NCBI RefSeq assembly: GCF_014706615.1
Contig: NZ_CP054877.1
Coordinates: 248,001 to 312,000, forward strand
Direction of reading: 5' to 3'
Length of the DNA stretch: 64,000 bases
Source of the DNA: Candidatus Vesicomyosocius sp. SY067_SCS001
GTDB taxonomy: Bacteria; Pseudomonadota; Gammaproteobacteria; PS1; Pseudothioglobaceae
Position numbers and translations under genes: made by a program. Under the pieces are notes generated by a model. It saw only the letters and a program-made list of their open reading frames with translations. It was not told the DNA's origin and did no database searches. Below, piece by piece: positions 35,953-47,786 of this stretch (positions are counted from its first letter, which is position 1; the number at the start of each line of letters is the position of its first letter).

Positions 35953-38190
35953 ATGAATCAAATTAACTTTGAACAACAAAGTATTGCCCAGTTTAGTGAG
36001 CGTGCTTATCTTGATTATTCAATGTATGTTATTCTTGACCGTGCATTGCCTTTTATTGGAGATGGTTTAAAACCAGTACAAAGACGTATTATTTATGCGA
36101 TGAGTGAACTTGGTTTGAAATCTACAGCAAACTTTAAAAAATCAGCCCGTACAGTCGGTGATGTTCTTGGTAAATTTCATCCACATGGCGATAGTGCTTG
36201 TTATGAGTCAATGGTGTTGATGGCACAAAAGTTTTCTTATCGTTATCCATTTATTGACGGGCAGGGAAATTGGGGGGCACCAGATGACCCTAAATCATTT
36301 GCGGCAATGCGCTATACTGAATCAAAATTGTCTCGTTATGCGGATCTATTATTATTAGAAATTAATCAAGGTACGGTTAATTGGATGGATAATTTTGATG
36401 GTTCGCTTCAAGAACCTAAAAATTTGCCTGCACAAGTACCTAACTTGTTACTAAATGGTGCTTCTGGTATTGCTGTAGGTATGGCAACTGATATACCACC
36501 ACATAATTTAATCGAAGTAGTAAGTGCCTGTATTGTCCTATTAGATAAGCCATTTATTGATTTAGATGATATCATGCAGATTATTAAAGCGCCTGATTAT
36601 CCTACTAATGCTGATATTATATCCTCATCTGCAGATCTTAGACAGATTTATGATACAGGATATGGATCGGTTAAAATGCGTGCTGTTTATCAAAAAGAAA
36701 AAGGTAGTGTTGTTATTGAGGCATTGCCTTTTCAAATATCTGGTGCTAAGGTAATTGCACAAATTGTAGTACAAATGCGTGCAAAAAAACTGCCTTTAGT
36801 GAATGATATTAGAGATGAATCAGACCATAAAAATCCAACGCGTATTGTCATTATTTTACGTTCTAGTCGAGTTGATGTTGATGTATTAATGTTACACTTG
36901 TTCGCTACAACTGAGCTTGAGAAAAATTATCGTGTTAATATGAATGTGATTGGTTTGGATGGTAAGCCGCGTGTTCTACCACTAATTCCTATGCTTAAAG
37001 AATGGTTAAGATACAGAATACAAGTTGTGACTAATCGGTTAACCTGTCGTTTTGATAAAATTATTGTGCGGTTACATATTTTAAAAGGTTTGTTAATTGC
37101 TTTTTTAAATATTAACGAAGTAATTACTGTTATTCGTGAGTATGATAAGCCTAAACCAGTGTTAATCAATCATTTTAAATTGAATACTATTCAAGCAGAG
37201 GCAATTTTAGAGCTAAAATTACGCCATCTTGCAAAATTAGAAGAAGTTAGGATTCGAACTGAACAACAAGAGTTAGTATTAGAAAGAAAACAATTAAAGT
37301 TATTACTTTCAAGTAATTCACGTCTTAAGAGTTTGATTAAAAAAGAACTAAAGATCATTATTAAAGATTTTGGCGATGAGCGTAGATCTAACATTAAAAG
37401 TAATGTAAACGTTGCTCAAGCTTTTAGTGAGGATAATTTAGTGCTTGCTGAGAATGTCACTGTTGTTCTTAGTAATAAAGGTTGGGTACGTCGTATGAAA
37501 GGTCATGATATCGATCCAACCACACTTAATTATAAGGCAGGCGATAGTTATTTGACTAGTGTGAAAGGTAAAAGTAACAAGATGGTAATTTTTATTGATT
37601 CAACAGGTAGATCATATTCATTACTTGCTCATTCATTATCTAGTACACGAGGACAAGGAGAGCCATTAACAGGAAAATTGAGCCCCCCTTCAGGGGCTCA
37701 ATTTGTTGATATTATTATGGGTAAAACGAGTCAAAATATTTTGTTGTCTTCTGATATAGGGTATGGTTTTATTGCTACTATTGATGATTTACTGTCTTCA
37801 AGACAAACCGGAAAAGTTTTTCTTTCTTTGTCTAAAGGCGCGCAATTGATGCGGGTTATTAATGTAGATGATGTAGATAATCAGTTGGTTGCATTAGCAA
37901 CCAATCGAGGGCGTTTATTAGTATTCTCAATATCTGAATTGCCTATACTATCCAAAGGTAAAGGAAACAAGTTAATTCAAATTCCTGTCAATAGTGCTAA
38001 GACTATACAAGAATTTGTGGTAAGTGTTTGCACTTTGTTTGAAACTCAACAATTAAGAGTTAATGCAGGCAAGCATTATTTAACCATTAAGTCTCAAATT
38101 TTAAATAATTATATAAGCAATAGAGCGCGTCGTGGAAAGCTTTTGCCAAAAGGTTATCAGAATGTTTCCTCCATTAAGGTAATTGATTAA
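35953..38190 (+). CDS. parC: DNA topoisomerase IV subunit A
   Basis: 745 residues. DNA-cleaving subunit that decatenates chromosomes with ParE. Catalytic Tyr in [15 protein letters not shown] near residue 120, and [19 protein letters not shown] with the Ser and Glu of the quinolone region. Then [17 protein letters not shown] and the coiled-coil tower. A short C-terminal beta-pinwheel (about 490-740) with imperfect blades separates it from GyrA, which is encoded at 40631. No parE is adjacent. Confidence 0.96.
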   Translation: MNQINFEQQSIAQFSERAYLDYSMYVILDRALPFIGDGLKPVQRRIIYAMSELGLKSTANFKKSARTVGDVLGKFHPHGDSACYESMVLMAQKFSYRYPFIDGQGNWGAPDDPKSFAAMRYTESKLSRYADLLLLEINQGTVNWMDNFDGSLQEPKNLPAQVPNLLLNGASGIAVGMATDIPPHNLIEVVSACIVLLDKPFIDLDDIMQIIKAPDYPTNADIISSSADLRQIYDTGYGSVKMRAVYQKEKGSVVIEALPFQISGAKVIAQIVVQMRAKKLPLVNDIRDESDHKNPTRIVIILRSSRVDVDVLMLHLFATTELEKNYRVNMNVIGLDGKPRVLPLIPMLKEWLRYRIQVVTNRLTCRFDKIIVRLHILKGLLIAFLNINEVITVIREYDKPKPVLINHFKLNTIQAEAILELKLRHLAKLEEVRIRTEQQELVLERKQLKLLLSSNSRLKSLIKKELKIIIKDFGDERRSNIKSNVNVAQAFSEDNLVLAENVTVVLSNKGWVRRMKGHDIDPTTLNYKAGDSYLTSVKGKSNKMVIFIDSTGRSYSLLAHSLSSTRGQGEPLTGKLSPPSGAQFVDIIMGKTSQNILLSSDIGYGFIATIDDLLSSRQTGKVFLSLSKGAQLMRVINVDDVDNQLVALATNRGRLLVFSISELPILSKGKGNKLIQIPVNSAKTIQEFVVSVCTLFETQQLRVNAGKHYLTIKSQILNNYISNRARRGKLLPKGYQNVSSIKVID

Positions 38191-38291
38191 ATCAAAATAT
38201 TTTGTATAAGTTAATAATTTCCCTATCAATCGAGTGTGTAATTATCAGCAGATAATAGGTATAATCATTGTTTTTACCAATTTTTCCGAAA

Positions 38292-38669
38292 ATGTTCGTC
38301 CTAAAAATTGTTACCGATTTTGCATCAGCTCATTCACTTAGGAATTATCAGGGTGATTGTTCGCGTCTGCATGGTCATAATTGGCAAGTTGAAGTAATGG
38401 TCGGTTCTAAAGAATTGAATAACAATGGTATTGTTATTGATTTTAGAGATATTAAAAAACAAACTAAGATTGTTGTGAAACGTCTAGATCATCAATATTT
38501 GAATAAGATAGTTCCTTTTGATAAACTCAATCCTACTTCAGAAAACTTAGCAAAATATTTCTTTGATGAAGTAGGGCTACTAATTAATATGAATGATGTC
38601 AAGGTCAAGGCAGTGACTATTTGGGAAACATCTAGAGTATCTGCCACTTATTCCCAAGGAGATTTATGA
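38292..38669 (+). CDS. queD: 6-carboxytetrahydropterin synthase (QueD)
   Basis: 125 residues from the ATG at 38292; a TTG at 38268 in frame is an alternative. Zinc ligands: FASAHSL near residue 14 and RLHGHNWQVEV near 28-38. Catalytic Cys in YQGDCSRLHGH; DFRDIKK, LDHQYLN and PTSENLAKYFF are all family marks. Second step of queuosine (or a pterin route). Overlaps folE2 by 4 bases, so substrate from the cyclohydrolase would pass directly to it. Confidence 0.92.
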   Translation: MFVLKIVTDFASAHSLRNYQGDCSRLHGHNWQVEVMVGSKELNNNGIVIDFRDIKKQTKIVVKRLDHQYLNKIVPFDKLNPTSENLAKYFFDEVGLLINMNDVKVKAVTIWETSRVSATYSQGDL

Positions 38670-39460
38670 GCGCAACTCATTTACCTGATACACAAAGTAA
38701 TGCCGATACTCGTCATATTATTATTGACAAAGTTGGCATTAAAGATATTATTCATCCTATTACTTATATTGATTGTGATGGCAATAAAATGCCTACAATA
38801 GGCATGTTTACTATGACAGTATCTTTACCAGAACACGTTAAAGGTACGCATATGTCGCGTTTTATTGAGATTTTAAATGAAAGTTCTTGTGAGTTTAGTG
38901 CACATAATTTTGATCAAATTATTGACAAAGTAAGAGAAAAACTTGAGTCAGATACTGCACACATTACGCTCAACTTTCCTTTTTTTAGGAAGAAAGAAGC
39001 TCCGTCTTCAGGAGTTAAGTCAATGATGGATTATCAAGTGACTTTATATGGTACGTTAAATAAAGGTGAGGTACAAGTAATGATAAAAGTTGTGGTGCCT
39101 GTCACCAGTTTATGTCCTTGTTCAAAGAGTATTTCTAAATATGGAGCGCATAATCAACGTTCACATATTACTATTAAAGCTAAAGTTTCTAAAGGAAGCA
39201 CTTTACATATAGAAGATTTAATTGATTTGGCTGAGCGAAAAGCTTCGTGTGAACTTTATGCACTTCTTAAAAGAGATGATGAAAAAATGGTAACTGAAAG
39301 AGCATATGATAACCCTGCATTTGTTGAGGATTTAGTACGTGATATTGCAGTTGATTTAAATGCAGATGACAAAATTAGTTATTATTGCCTTGAGTCGGAA
39401 AATTTTGAATCGATTCATAACCATTCAGCTTATGCACTTATTGAAAATCTAAAATGCTAA
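38666..39460 (+). CDS. folE2: GTP cyclohydrolase IB
   Basis: 264 residues, the FolE2 type rather than FolE. Converts GTP to dihydroneopterin triphosphate for folate and queuosine. Marks: VGIKDIIHPITY, LPEHVKGTHMSRFIEIL, and VPVTSLCPCSKSISKYGAHNQRSHI with the metal-binding Cys. Also LIDLAERKASCELYALLKRDDEKMVTERAYDNPAFVEDLVRDI. FolE2 works without strict zinc, which in other bacteria helps under zinc shortage. Overlaps queD (ATGA) and aroG (7 bases). Confidence 0.94.
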   Translation: MSATHLPDTQSNADTRHIIIDKVGIKDIIHPITYIDCDGNKMPTIGMFTMTVSLPEHVKGTHMSRFIEILNESSCEFSAHNFDQIIDKVREKLESDTAHITLNFPFFRKKEAPSSGVKSMMDYQVTLYGTLNKGEVQVMIKVVVPVTSLCPCSKSISKYGAHNQRSHITIKAKVSKGSTLHIEDLIDLAERKASCELYALLKRDDEKMVTERAYDNPAFVEDLVRDIAVDLNADDKISYYCLESENFESIHNHSAYALIENLKC

Positions 39461-40521
39461 AAAGAATCTTAACTAAAATTAGTAATATTCGCATCACTAA
39501 AGCGGAATCTATTACACCGCCGATAGGATTTATTAAAAAATATCCAGTCAAGAAGTCACAATCTAATTTTATTATCGACTCAAGAAAAACTATCGCCAAT
39601 ATTATCTCTGGTAAGGATAAGCGTTTATTGGTTGTGGTTGGACCTTGTTCCATTCATGACTCAAAAGCTGCTCGAGATTATGCATATCGATTATTAGAAA
39701 TAAAAAAAGAATTAGATCGGGATTTATTTATTATCATGCGTGTTTATTTTGAAAAACCACGTACTACGATTGGTTGGAAAGGACTCATATATGACCCTGA
39801 TTTAAACAATAGTTTTGATATGGAAAAGGGTTTTGATTTAGCTCGAAGCCTGTTATTAGATTTGTCAAAAATAGGCATGCCAAGCGCAACAGAATATCTT
39901 GATTTAATTACCCCACAATATATATCTGATTTAATTTCATGGGGTGCAATTGGTGCACGAACAACCGAAAGTCAAACCCACCGAGAATTAGCGTCTGGTT
40001 TATCTTGTCCAGTAGGATTTAAAAATGGTACAAACGGTAACATACAAATTGCCATTGATGCAATTATATCGGCTTCAAGTACACATATGTTTTGGTCAAT
40101 TAATAAGAAAGGAGTGGCAAATCGCTACACTACTATGGGTAATTTAAATTGTCATATTATCCTTCGTGGTGCTGCTGATGGACCTAACTATAGTAAGCAG
40201 AGTATTGATAACGCCACTAAACAATTAATAAATGATGGATTATTAGGCAGAGTTATGATTGATTTTTCTCATGCTAATAGTAAGAAAAATTTTAAAAATC
40301 AGATGCTAGTGGGTGATGAAATTGCTAAGCAATTGAGTTCAGGTTCAAATAAGATTTTTGGTGTGATGATTGAGTCTAATATTAATGAAGGTGCTCAAGC
40401 AGTAGGTGAGTTGAATTCGTTAGAATATGGTATTAGTATTACTGATAGTTGTCTTGGATGGCAAGATACTGAAAAACTTCTTAAAATATTATCGTCATCA
40501 GTTCAAGCAAGAAATACGTAG
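39454..40521 (+). CDS. aroG: 3-deoxy-7-phosphoheptulonate synthase (class I DAHP synthase)
   Basis: 355 residues. First step of the shikimate pathway, PEP plus erythrose 4-phosphate. Aligns throughout with E. coli AroG/F/H: VVGPCSIHDSKAARDYA, MRVYFEKPRTTIGWKGLI, EYLDLITPQYISDLISWGAIGARTTESQTHRELASGLSCPVGFKNGT, CHIILRG, MIDFSHANSKKNF, GISITDSCLGW. Which aromatic amino acid inhibits it cannot be told. Its start lies inside the end of folE2. Confidence 0.95.
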   Translation: MLKRILTKISNIRITKAESITPPIGFIKKYPVKKSQSNFIIDSRKTIANIISGKDKRLLVVVGPCSIHDSKAARDYAYRLLEIKKELDRDLFIIMRVYFEKPRTTIGWKGLIYDPDLNNSFDMEKGFDLARSLLLDLSKIGMPSATEYLDLITPQYISDLISWGAIGARTTESQTHRELASGLSCPVGFKNGTNGNIQIAIDAIISASSTHMFWSINKKGVANRYTTMGNLNCHIILRGAADGPNYSKQSIDNATKQLINDGLLGRVMIDFSHANSKKNFKNQMLVGDEIAKQLSSGSNKIFGVMIESNINEGAQAVGELNSLEYGISITDSCLGWQDTEKLLKILSSSVQARNT

Positions 40522-40630
40522 TTTTAAGTTATGATATCTTATTTTTTTTGATAGAAAGTTTTGTGTAATAAAATCAATATTTGTATTCAAATTTGTTAAA
40601 ATATAGGAAATAAAAGAAGGTCTTTTTGTT

Positions 40631-43216
40631 ATGTCTAAGTATACTGAGAATGCCACTAATTTTGAGTCAAATTTCCCAATAGTTACTATTGAGAGCGAGA
40701 TGCGTAACTCTTATCTGGAATACGCAATGAGTGTTATTATTGGGCGTGCATTACCTGACGTTCGAGATGGACTTAAACCGGTTCATCGTCGTGTACTTTA
40801 TGCTATGGATGTATTGGGTAATGACTATAATAAATCTTATAAGAAATCAGCTCGTATTGTTGGTGATGTAATTGGTAAGTATCATCCACATGGTGATACT
40901 GCTGTATATGATACTATTGTACGTATGGCGCAATCATTCTCAATGCGTAATATTTTAATTGATGGTCAGGGTAACTTTGGATCAGTTGATGGTGATTCAG
41001 CTGCTGCTATGCGTTATACAGAAATTCGTATGGCTAAACTTTCTCATGAGTTATTGCAAGATTTAGAAAAAGATACGGTTGATTTTATTGATAATTATGA
41101 TGGGTCAGAGTCAGAGCCTTCAGTACTACCAGCACGTGTACCTAACCTTTTGGCTAATGGCTCATCAGGTATTGCAGTAGGGATGGCAACTAATATACCG
41201 CCCCATAATCTAAATGAAGTGATTGAAGCTTGTTTAAAAACTATTGACAATAAAGATATTACTATTGATGAGTTATTAGAAATAATGCCAGGTCCAGATT
41301 TTCCAACGGCAGGTATTATTAATGGTATAAGCGGTATTCGTGAGGCTTATGAAACTGGTAAAGGAAAAATTCATTTACGTTGTGTGTCTCATATTGAAGG
41401 AGAAGAGAAACTAAGTATTGTTGTGACTGAGTTGCCTTACCAGGTTAACAAAGCCAAGTTAATTGGGAAAATTGCAGAACTTGTTAAAGATAAGCGTATT
41501 GATGGTATTACTGGACTTCGTGATGAGTCTGATAAAGATGGAATGAGTATGGTTATTGAATTACGTCGTGGTGAAGTACCAGAAGTAATACTTAATAATT
41601 TGTATAAATTAACTGAAATGCAAACCGTATTTGGCATTAATATGGTGGCAATTGACAAGGGAATACCCAAGTTGATGACTTTAAAGGATATTTTAGAGGC
41701 ATTTATTGCACATAGGCGCGATGTTGTGACTCGTCGTTCTATTTTTGATTTGAATAAAGCCAGAGATCGTGTACATTTATTAGAAGGGCTATCGGTTGCA
41801 TTATACAATATTAATAACATTATTGAATTGATAAAATCTGCACCAAGTTCAATAGATGCAAGAGCAACATTAATAGCCAAGACTTGGCGAAGTTCAGTGA
41901 TTATAGAATTAGTTGGTAATCGCGATATGGCAATGTTTAAGCCAGAAAACTTACCAAAAGAGCTGGGTTTACAAATGAGCGGTGATTATCAATTATCACA
42001 AAAACAAGCGCAAGCTATTTTAGATTTAAAACTTCATCGTTTAACAGGATTCGAAAAAGATAAAATTTTTGATGAATTTAATGAATTGCTAGAGCATATT
42101 AAATATTTACTAGATATTTTACAAACCCCTGAAAGACTTATGCAAGTTATTTGTGAAGAGTTAATAGATATTCAAAGCAACTATGGTAATGCTCGTATGA
42201 CACAAATTTTAGAACATAATATTGATTTAACACTTGAAGATTTAATTGTCCAAGAAGAACGTGTGGTTACTTTGTCCCATGGTGGTTATGTAAAAGCGCA
42301 ATCTTTAAGTGATTATCAGGCACAATGTCGTGGTGGTAAGGGTAAATCAGCTACTAAAGTAAAAGATGAAGATTTTGTTGATCAACTATTTATTGCTAAT
42401 TCTCATGATATAGTTTTGTGCTTTTCATCTTTGGGTAAGGTATACTGGCTTAAGGTTTATGAATTGCCAATGGCATCGCGTATGTCGCGTGGTAAGCCGA
42501 TTATTAATTTATTACCACTAGAAAAAGAAGAAATAATTAATGCTATTTTGCCAGTCTTAAAGTTTGATGAAAATCATTTTGTCTTTATGGCAACCAGTAG
42601 TGGCACCTGTAAGAAAACAGCACTTACTAATTTTTCAAAACCACGTAAAAGTGGTATTATTGCTATTGAATTAAGAAATAATGACCAACTTATTGGTGTA
42701 GAAATCACCTCAGGTGAGCACGATATCATGCTATTCTCAGCTAATGGAAAATCTATTCGATTTAAAGAATCAGATGTACGTATTGTAGGGCGAACTGCTA
42801 TCGGTGTACGAGGTATTAAATTAATAGATAGCGATAAAGTAGTGTCTCTTATTGTTACTAATCAAGACAGTCCAGTTCTGACAGCAACTGAAAAAGGTTT
42901 TGGTAAACGTACGCATCTTAATGAATATCGTGTTCAATCAAGAGGTGGTTTAGGTGTTATTTCTATTAAAACTTCAGATAGAAATGGTAAGATTATTGGA
43001 GCTATTCAAGTGACCAATGAAGATGAAATGATGTTAATTTCTAACAAAGGTATTTTAGTTCGTACTAGAGCATCTGATGTTTCTATTATTGGTCGTAACA
43101 CTCAAGGTGTGATATTGATTAATATTTCTAAAGGTGAAAAATTAGTTTCTATTGCAAAGGTTATTGAAACAGAAGATGATAAATCTGAATCTAAAAGTAA
43201 AAATTACGTAAAATAA
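40631..43216 (+). CDS. gyrA: DNA gyrase subunit A
   Basis: 861 residues. Introduces negative supercoils with GyrB. Catalytic Tyr in [14 protein letters not shown] near 129. Six-bladed C-terminal pinwheel, whose GyrA-box is [13 protein letters not shown] near 560-572. The quinolone region is [13 protein letters not shown]: Thr90 aligns with E. coli Ser83, a natural variant in several genera. Ribosome-site distance and the family start support the ATG at 40631. Its end faces prfC across 176 bases. Confidence 0.97.
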   Translation: MSKYTENATNFESNFPIVTIESEMRNSYLEYAMSVIIGRALPDVRDGLKPVHRRVLYAMDVLGNDYNKSYKKSARIVGDVIGKYHPHGDTAVYDTIVRMAQSFSMRNILIDGQGNFGSVDGDSAAAMRYTEIRMAKLSHELLQDLEKDTVDFIDNYDGSESEPSVLPARVPNLLANGSSGIAVGMATNIPPHNLNEVIEACLKTIDNKDITIDELLEIMPGPDFPTAGIINGISGIREAYETGKGKIHLRCVSHIEGEEKLSIVVTELPYQVNKAKLIGKIAELVKDKRIDGITGLRDESDKDGMSMVIELRRGEVPEVILNNLYKLTEMQTVFGINMVAIDKGIPKLMTLKDILEAFIAHRRDVVTRRSIFDLNKARDRVHLLEGLSVALYNINNIIELIKSAPSSIDARATLIAKTWRSSVIIELVGNRDMAMFKPENLPKELGLQMSGDYQLSQKQAQAILDLKLHRLTGFEKDKIFDEFNELLEHIKYLLDILQTPERLMQVICEELIDIQSNYGNARMTQILEHNIDLTLEDLIVQEERVVTLSHGGYVKAQSLSDYQAQCRGGKGKSATKVKDEDFVDQLFIANSHDIVLCFSSLGKVYWLKVYELPMASRMSRGKPIINLLPLEKEEIINAILPVLKFDENHFVFMATSSGTCKKTALTNFSKPRKSGIIAIELRNNDQLIGVEITSGEHDIMLFSANGKSIRFKESDVRIVGRTAIGVRGIKLIDSDKVVSLIVTNQDSPVLTATEKGFGKRTHLNEYRVQSRGGLGVISIKTSDRNGKIIGAIQVTNEDEMMLISNKGILVRTRASDVSIIGRNTQGVILINISKGEKLVSIAKVIETEDDKSESKSKNYVK

Positions 43217-43374
43217 TAATTTTAACTGTTGTCAAAATGTTCTGTTTTTGACTAAAAGTAACTACACATAATTTTTTACTTTGTTAGTTTCATGCAAATA
43301 AACTCATGTGCTAATTCTAGTTGGACTAATGATTATTGTTACTTTCTACATTTTTTGATTAGTTTGCCAATTCC

Positions 43375-43402
43375 GTTGTTAAATAACAACATTTAATGTT
43401 CT
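43375..43402. terminator. weak hairpins at the gyrA-prfC junction
   Basis: GTTGTT-AAAT-AACAAC (43375-43390), followed by the short AACATTTAATGTT (about 43387-43399) that spans the prfC stop. Small stems; possible terminator for prfC only. Confidence 0.3.
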
Positions 43403-44964
43403 CTGGTTGCTGAAAAAACTAAGTTAGAATGGCGTTCTATGGTTAATTGTAAGTTGACGTTAGATGGTGCAAGATAAGTAAGCATGCCTTTTGCGTCAAC
43501 AGCAATATTATTACCAGCTTTGATCTTAAGTTCCTCTATATCCTTGTTATCACCTGTTATCCAACGTGCTGTTACAATGTTAACAGTTTTAAATTGACAA
43601 TGAACATCATATTCATATTTTAAACGGTGTACTACCACATCAAATTGTAAAACACCAATTGCACCAAGAATTTGTGATGAGTTTACAATTGGGCGAAATA
43701 CTTGGGTTGCGCCTTCTTCTGAAAGCTGATTTAAACCCTTTTTAAAGGCTTTAGCTTTGAGTGGATCTTTAAGTTGGGCTATTTTAAAAATCTCTGGTGC
43801 AAAGTTGGGAATACCCTGAAAAGTGAGTTTTTCCCCTTGAGTAAATGTATCACCAATGCTAATGCTACCATGGTTATGAATGCCAATCACATCTCCAGCG
43901 TAAGCTACTTCTGTCAGAGTTCGTTTGTGCGACATAAATGTAACTGCATTATTAATTTTTATTTGTTTATTGGTTGCTACTTGTAGGACTTTTATACCTT
44001 TTTTATATTGTCCACTAACTATACGCATAAAAGCAAGACGGTCATGATGTTTTGGGTTCATATTAGCTTGAATTTTAAAGATAAAGCCGGTTAGATGAGT
44101 TTCATTTGGTGTGACTTTACGAATATTTGACTCTCTGTTTTGTGGCTTAGGTGCATATTTGATAAAACTATCAAGTAAATTTTGAATACCAAAGTTTGAA
44201 ATAGCTGAGCCAAAAAATATTGGTGTTTGTCTACCAGCTAGAAATTTATCTAAATCAAATGGAGTTGTAGTTTCATGAATAAGTTCAATTTCTTCACGAA
44301 TTTTATTCGTTATATTTTTTCCTAAAATTTCATCAAGTTGAGAATTGTTAATACCGTTGATAGTAATATTTTCACTAATTTCAGAATTCTTTCCTGTTCT
44401 ATATAGATAAACTTTATCCTCAAGTAGATGGATAACTCCTTTTAAACGCTTACCCATACCAATTGGCCAAGTGATGGGAGCACATTCGATATTAAGCATG
44501 GTTTCTATTTCATCTAGCAAATCAATTGGTTCCTTACCTTCTCTATCTAGTTTATTGATAAACGTTAAAATTGGAGTGTTGCGTAAACGACACACTCTCA
44601 TAAGCTTGATAGTTCGCATTTCCACACCTTTGGCTATATCAATAACCATTAGTGCTGAATCTACTGCTGTAAGAGTGCGATAGGTGTCTTCAGAAAAGTC
44701 TTCATGTCCTGGCGTGTCTAATAAATTGATTATATGATTGCCATACTCAAATTGCATTATAGATGAGGTAATGGAAATGCCTCTTTCTTTTTCTATTTCC
44801 ATCCAATCAGATGTTGCATGAGTTTTGGCTTTTCTTGATTTGATACTGCCGGCTGTTTTAATTACACCTGCGTATAACAACAGTTTTTCTGTGATGGTAG
44901 TTTTACCAGCATCAGGGTGAGAAATAATGGCAAAAGTTCGACGTTTGGATATTTCGCTTATCAT
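43393..44964 (-). CDS. prfC: peptide chain release factor 3
   Basis: 523 residues. GTPase that recycles RF1 and RF2. G1 SHPDAGKTT (15-23), G2 region RGISITSS, G3 [16 protein letters not shown] (about 77-92), G4 [12 protein letters not shown] (about 133-144). Then domain II and the EF-G-like domain. Starts within the stop of the dCMP deaminase gene (ATGA at 44961-44964), so the two are coupled. Confidence 0.96.
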   Translation of the reverse strand: MISEISKRRTFAIISHPDAGKTTITEKLLLYAGVIKTAGSIKSRKAKTHATSDWMEIEKERGISITSSIMQFEYGNHIINLLDTPGHEDFSEDTYRTLTAVDSALMVIDIAKGVEMRTIKLMRVCRLRNTPILTFINKLDREGKEPIDLLDEIETMLNIECAPITWPIGMGKRLKGVIHLLEDKVYLYRTGKNSEISENITINGINNSQLDEILGKNITNKIREEIELIHETTTPFDLDKFLAGRQTPIFFGSAISNFGIQNLLDSFIKYAPKPQNRESNIRKVTPNETHLTGFIFKIQANMNPKHHDRLAFMRIVSGQYKKGIKVLQVATNKQIKINNAVTFMSHKRTLTEVAYAGDVIGIHNHGSISIGDTFTQGEKLTFQGIPNFAPEIFKIAQLKDPLKAKAFKKGLNQLSEEGATQVFRPIVNSSQILGAIGVLQFDVVVHRLKYEYDVHCQFKTVNIVTARWITGDNKDIEELKIKAGNNIAVDAKGMLTYLAPSNVNLQLTIERHSNLVFSATREH

Positions 44965-45407
44965 ATTTTAATGATCATTTTAATGCCAGTTTCATTAAAC
45001 ATTTCTTGCGAAAGTCTAACACTTTGATTCCAATGATTTAATTCTTTTGAATTCTTAATCACTACTCTTTTAATACCAACTTGAATAATGCCTTTGGCAC
45101 ATTCTGAACAGATAGGTAATCCGTAAACATATAAAGTTGCTCTATCAAGTGAGGTACCGGAGTATGTGGCATTATAAATGGCATTCATTTCTGCATGAAC
45201 TACTAATTTGTACTTAATTTCTCTATCATTATAGCGTTCATCAGTATCATGAATTCCTCGTGGAAATCCATTAAATCCCTGAGAAAGTACCTCTTTTTTA
45301 CGGCCAACGGTAATTGCACCTACTTGTGTAGAAGGATCTTTTGACCAGGTAGAAACTTTTTTTGCTAGTGATAAGTAACGTTCGTCCCATTTGTCCAATA
45401 TGTCCAT
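44961..45407 (-). CDS. dCMP deaminase-family protein
   Basis: 148 residues, cytidine/deoxycytidylate deaminase fold. Zinc site [10 protein letters not shown] (about 72-81) and [12 protein letters not shown] (about 101-112). [12 protein letters not shown] and [16 protein letters not shown] are dCMP-deaminase-like. Would supply dUMP for thymidylate synthesis; E. coli uses dCTP deaminase instead. Between mraY (3 bases upstream) and prfC in one minus-strand unit. Confidence 0.88.
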   Translation of the reverse strand: MDILDKWDERYLSLAKKVSTWSKDPSTQVGAITVGRKKEVLSQGFNGFPRGIHDTDERYNDREIKYKLVVHAEMNAIYNATYSGTSLDRATLYVYGLPICSECAKGIIQVGIKRVVIKNSKELNHWNQSVRLSQEMFNETGIKMIIKI

Positions 45408-45409
45408 AT

Positions 45410-46495
45410 TTAATGTATTTTAATTGATGCTAAACCAATTAGTACTAGGATTAAAGTAACTATCCAAAAACGCACAATAATTTTTGGTTCAGAGATATTT
45501 TGTTTTTCAAAGTGGTGGTGAAGTGGTGTCATTAGGAAAATGCGCTTTTTATATCGTTTGTAGTAGCCTACTTGAATAATCACGGATAAGGTTTCGGCCA
45601 CAAACACCCCTCCCATAATAAATAGTAAAATTTCTTGGCGAATCAGAATGGCAATTACTGCTAAAATTGCACCTAAAGATAATGATCCTATGTCACCCAT
45701 AAATATTTCAGCAGGATAGGTATTAAACCATAAAAATCCCAAGCTTGAACCAATGAGTGCTGCACAAATAATAAATAATTCGTTGATACCTGGTATATAC
45801 GGCATATTAAGGTAATTTGAAAAGTTATAATGACCACTAAAATAAGCAAAAATAGCCAATGCACCTAATATGAGCACAACTGACATAATGGCAAGCCCGT
45901 CCAAACCATCAGTTAAATTAACTGCATTAGAACTTCCAACAATGACAAAATATGATAATATTAAAAAATCAAAAATACTTAATGGTAATATTATATCATT
46001 AAAAAATGGGATAAGCAATTGGGGGTGAGTAGTTTTTTGAGAAATTAATATTATCCAAGTGCTAATCATAATAGCACTTAATGATTGAGTTAAAAACTTT
46101 ATTGAAGAACTTAACCCATTTGATGATTTATACTTCATTTTAAGATAATCATCCGTAAAGCCAATTGCACCAAATATGATAGAAGTGACAATAATAACCC
46201 ATAGATAGATATTAGACCAATCACCCCAAATCAAAATACTAACTATAAATGCAAATAAAATTAATACACCACCCATGGTTGGTGTACCTGCTTTGATTAA
46301 ATGTGATTTAGGGCCATCAGTCCTAATGACTTGACTAATGTGGTGTTGTTGTAATCTTTTAATAAAAATATGACCCAATATAAGACTAATAAACAAGGCA
46401 CTTAGCATGGCTAGTAAAGCCCTAATAGTTAAGTAGGTTAAGACGTTAAATTTTGTATCAAACTGAGTAATAAAGTTGATTAATTTTAAAAACAT
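45410..46495 (-). CDS. mraY: phospho-N-acetylmuramoyl-pentapeptide transferase
   Basis: 361 residues, about ten membrane helices. Makes lipid I from UDP-MurNAc-pentapeptide and undecaprenyl phosphate. Marks: [12 protein letters not shown] (about 67-78), GFTDDYLKM (about 115-123), [14 protein letters not shown] (about 187-200), [11 protein letters not shown] (about 263-273) and the His motif TPLHHHFEK (about 324-332). Normally sits between murF and murD; here it has moved next to a deaminase gene. Confidence 0.97.
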   Translation of the reverse strand: MFLKLINFITQFDTKFNVLTYLTIRALLAMLSALFISLILGHIFIKRLQQHHISQVIRTDGPKSHLIKAGTPTMGGVLILFAFIVSILIWGDWSNIYLWVIIVTSIIFGAIGFTDDYLKMKYKSSNGLSSSIKFLTQSLSAIMISTWIILISQKTTHPQLLIPFFNDIILPLSIFDFLILSYFVIVGSSNAVNLTDGLDGLAIMSVVLILGALAIFAYFSGHYNFSNYLNMPYIPGINELFIICAALIGSSLGFLWFNTYPAEIFMGDIGSLSLGAILAVIAILIRQEILLFIMGGVFVAETLSVIIQVGYYKRYKKRIFLMTPLHHHFEKQNISEPKIIVRFWIVTLILVLIGLASIKIH

Positions 46496-46762
46496 AAAAT
46501 TTAGCGAATATCGTTAATTGATAACAATTTTAACTTAAAAATTAAAATAGCATTTTGTAGAAGAGTATCATCTCTGCTATTGCTATAGATTTTGGCTAAA
46601 GAAGATAATAATAATTTGCTTTTTGTCCTTGATTAATTTACAGTACTTCATTATCAATAAGCTGGATAATGGTGCTATAATTTGTAGTAAACAGCAGTGA
46701 TGTATTGGGTTTAATATTTATTCTATTATTCAAATCAATAGATAAAGTAATTTTGATTAAAT
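46496..46762. other. non-coding DNA upstream of mraY
   Basis: Minus-strand fragments such as INIKPNTSLLFTTNYSTIIQLIDNEVL can be read here and may continue the decayed gene at 46763-47141. No intact frame. Confidence 0.4.
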
Positions 46763-47141
46763 CTACTTTTTTTGTTTATTTTCTTTACTTATTTGCTTTA
46801 TTTTAATCAAATATCCTGCTTTTACTAGATTTGTATTTAGATAATTTTGATTATAAACTATATCCAATTTTATCATTTTTGTATTACCTTGATGAATCAT
46901 AAAATTATAAATCACCCGATAAAATTTTAAGCCATTATAAAAAGATATTTCAGTTTGGATATTTGAGTATTTTTCGTCCTTGTACTAAACCCACAAAATT
47001 AATCATTGCTAGTGGTGATTTTTATAACTCAAGTTTGACAATAATATCTTCTTAATTGTTGTGTAAATTTGGATATAGACTCTTTTCTAATTTAGCTTGC
47101 GATGGTAATGAAATAATTAATATTAATATTAATAGATGCAT
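46763..47141 (-). pseudogene. decayed gene for an exported protein of unknown family
   Basis: From the ATG at 47141 the minus strand codes MHLLILILIISLPSQA, a good signal peptide, and then KLEKSLYPNLHNN before a TAA. In another frame, EISFYNGLKFYRVIYNFMIHQ runs on through YNQNYLNTNLVKAGYLIKIKQ to a stop at 46763-46765. The coherent signal peptide plus a protein-like second frame argue for a frameshifted secreted-protein gene. I cannot name the family. The Ile-Leu run is again coded by TTAATA repeats. Confidence 0.5.
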
Positions 47142-47251
47142 TACATAAACCAATATGGCTGATGAAAACCAATTACGTTACCTAATCTAATTAAAAAAGA
47201 TACCAATAATACAGTAAAATATAGCTTAAATATATTATTGCAACAGACTAG

Positions 47252-47494
<243 letters not shown>

Positions 47495-47786
47495 TGAAAA
47501 TTATCTATTCTTAATTGATTTATTATAAAAATTTAATACATAAGTTAATCAAATCTAAACTTATATTTTTTATTTTTTTAGTTAGGCCTCCTATGTTAGG
47601 ACCAACTTTTTCTGTTAAACCTGTACAATATAACCTTTTGTTCTTTAATATCAGATTTATTTTTATTTTTAAAAAATGAAGTTTTTGAATTTAACTAACG
47701 TATTGTTGTTTAATTAGAATTATTTATTAACTAGTTTTACTTTTCCCACATTGAATAAATGTAAATATAATTTACTTTCCTATTTT

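Noticed and set aside
41437-41880. 147-codon minus-strand frame inside gyrA
   Set aside because: Antisense shadow of a well conserved gyrA segment.
40631-43216. Quinolone-resistance mutation in GyrA (Thr at the Ser83 place)
   Set aside because: Thr is a natural residue at this position in several genera; no reason to call it acquired resistance.
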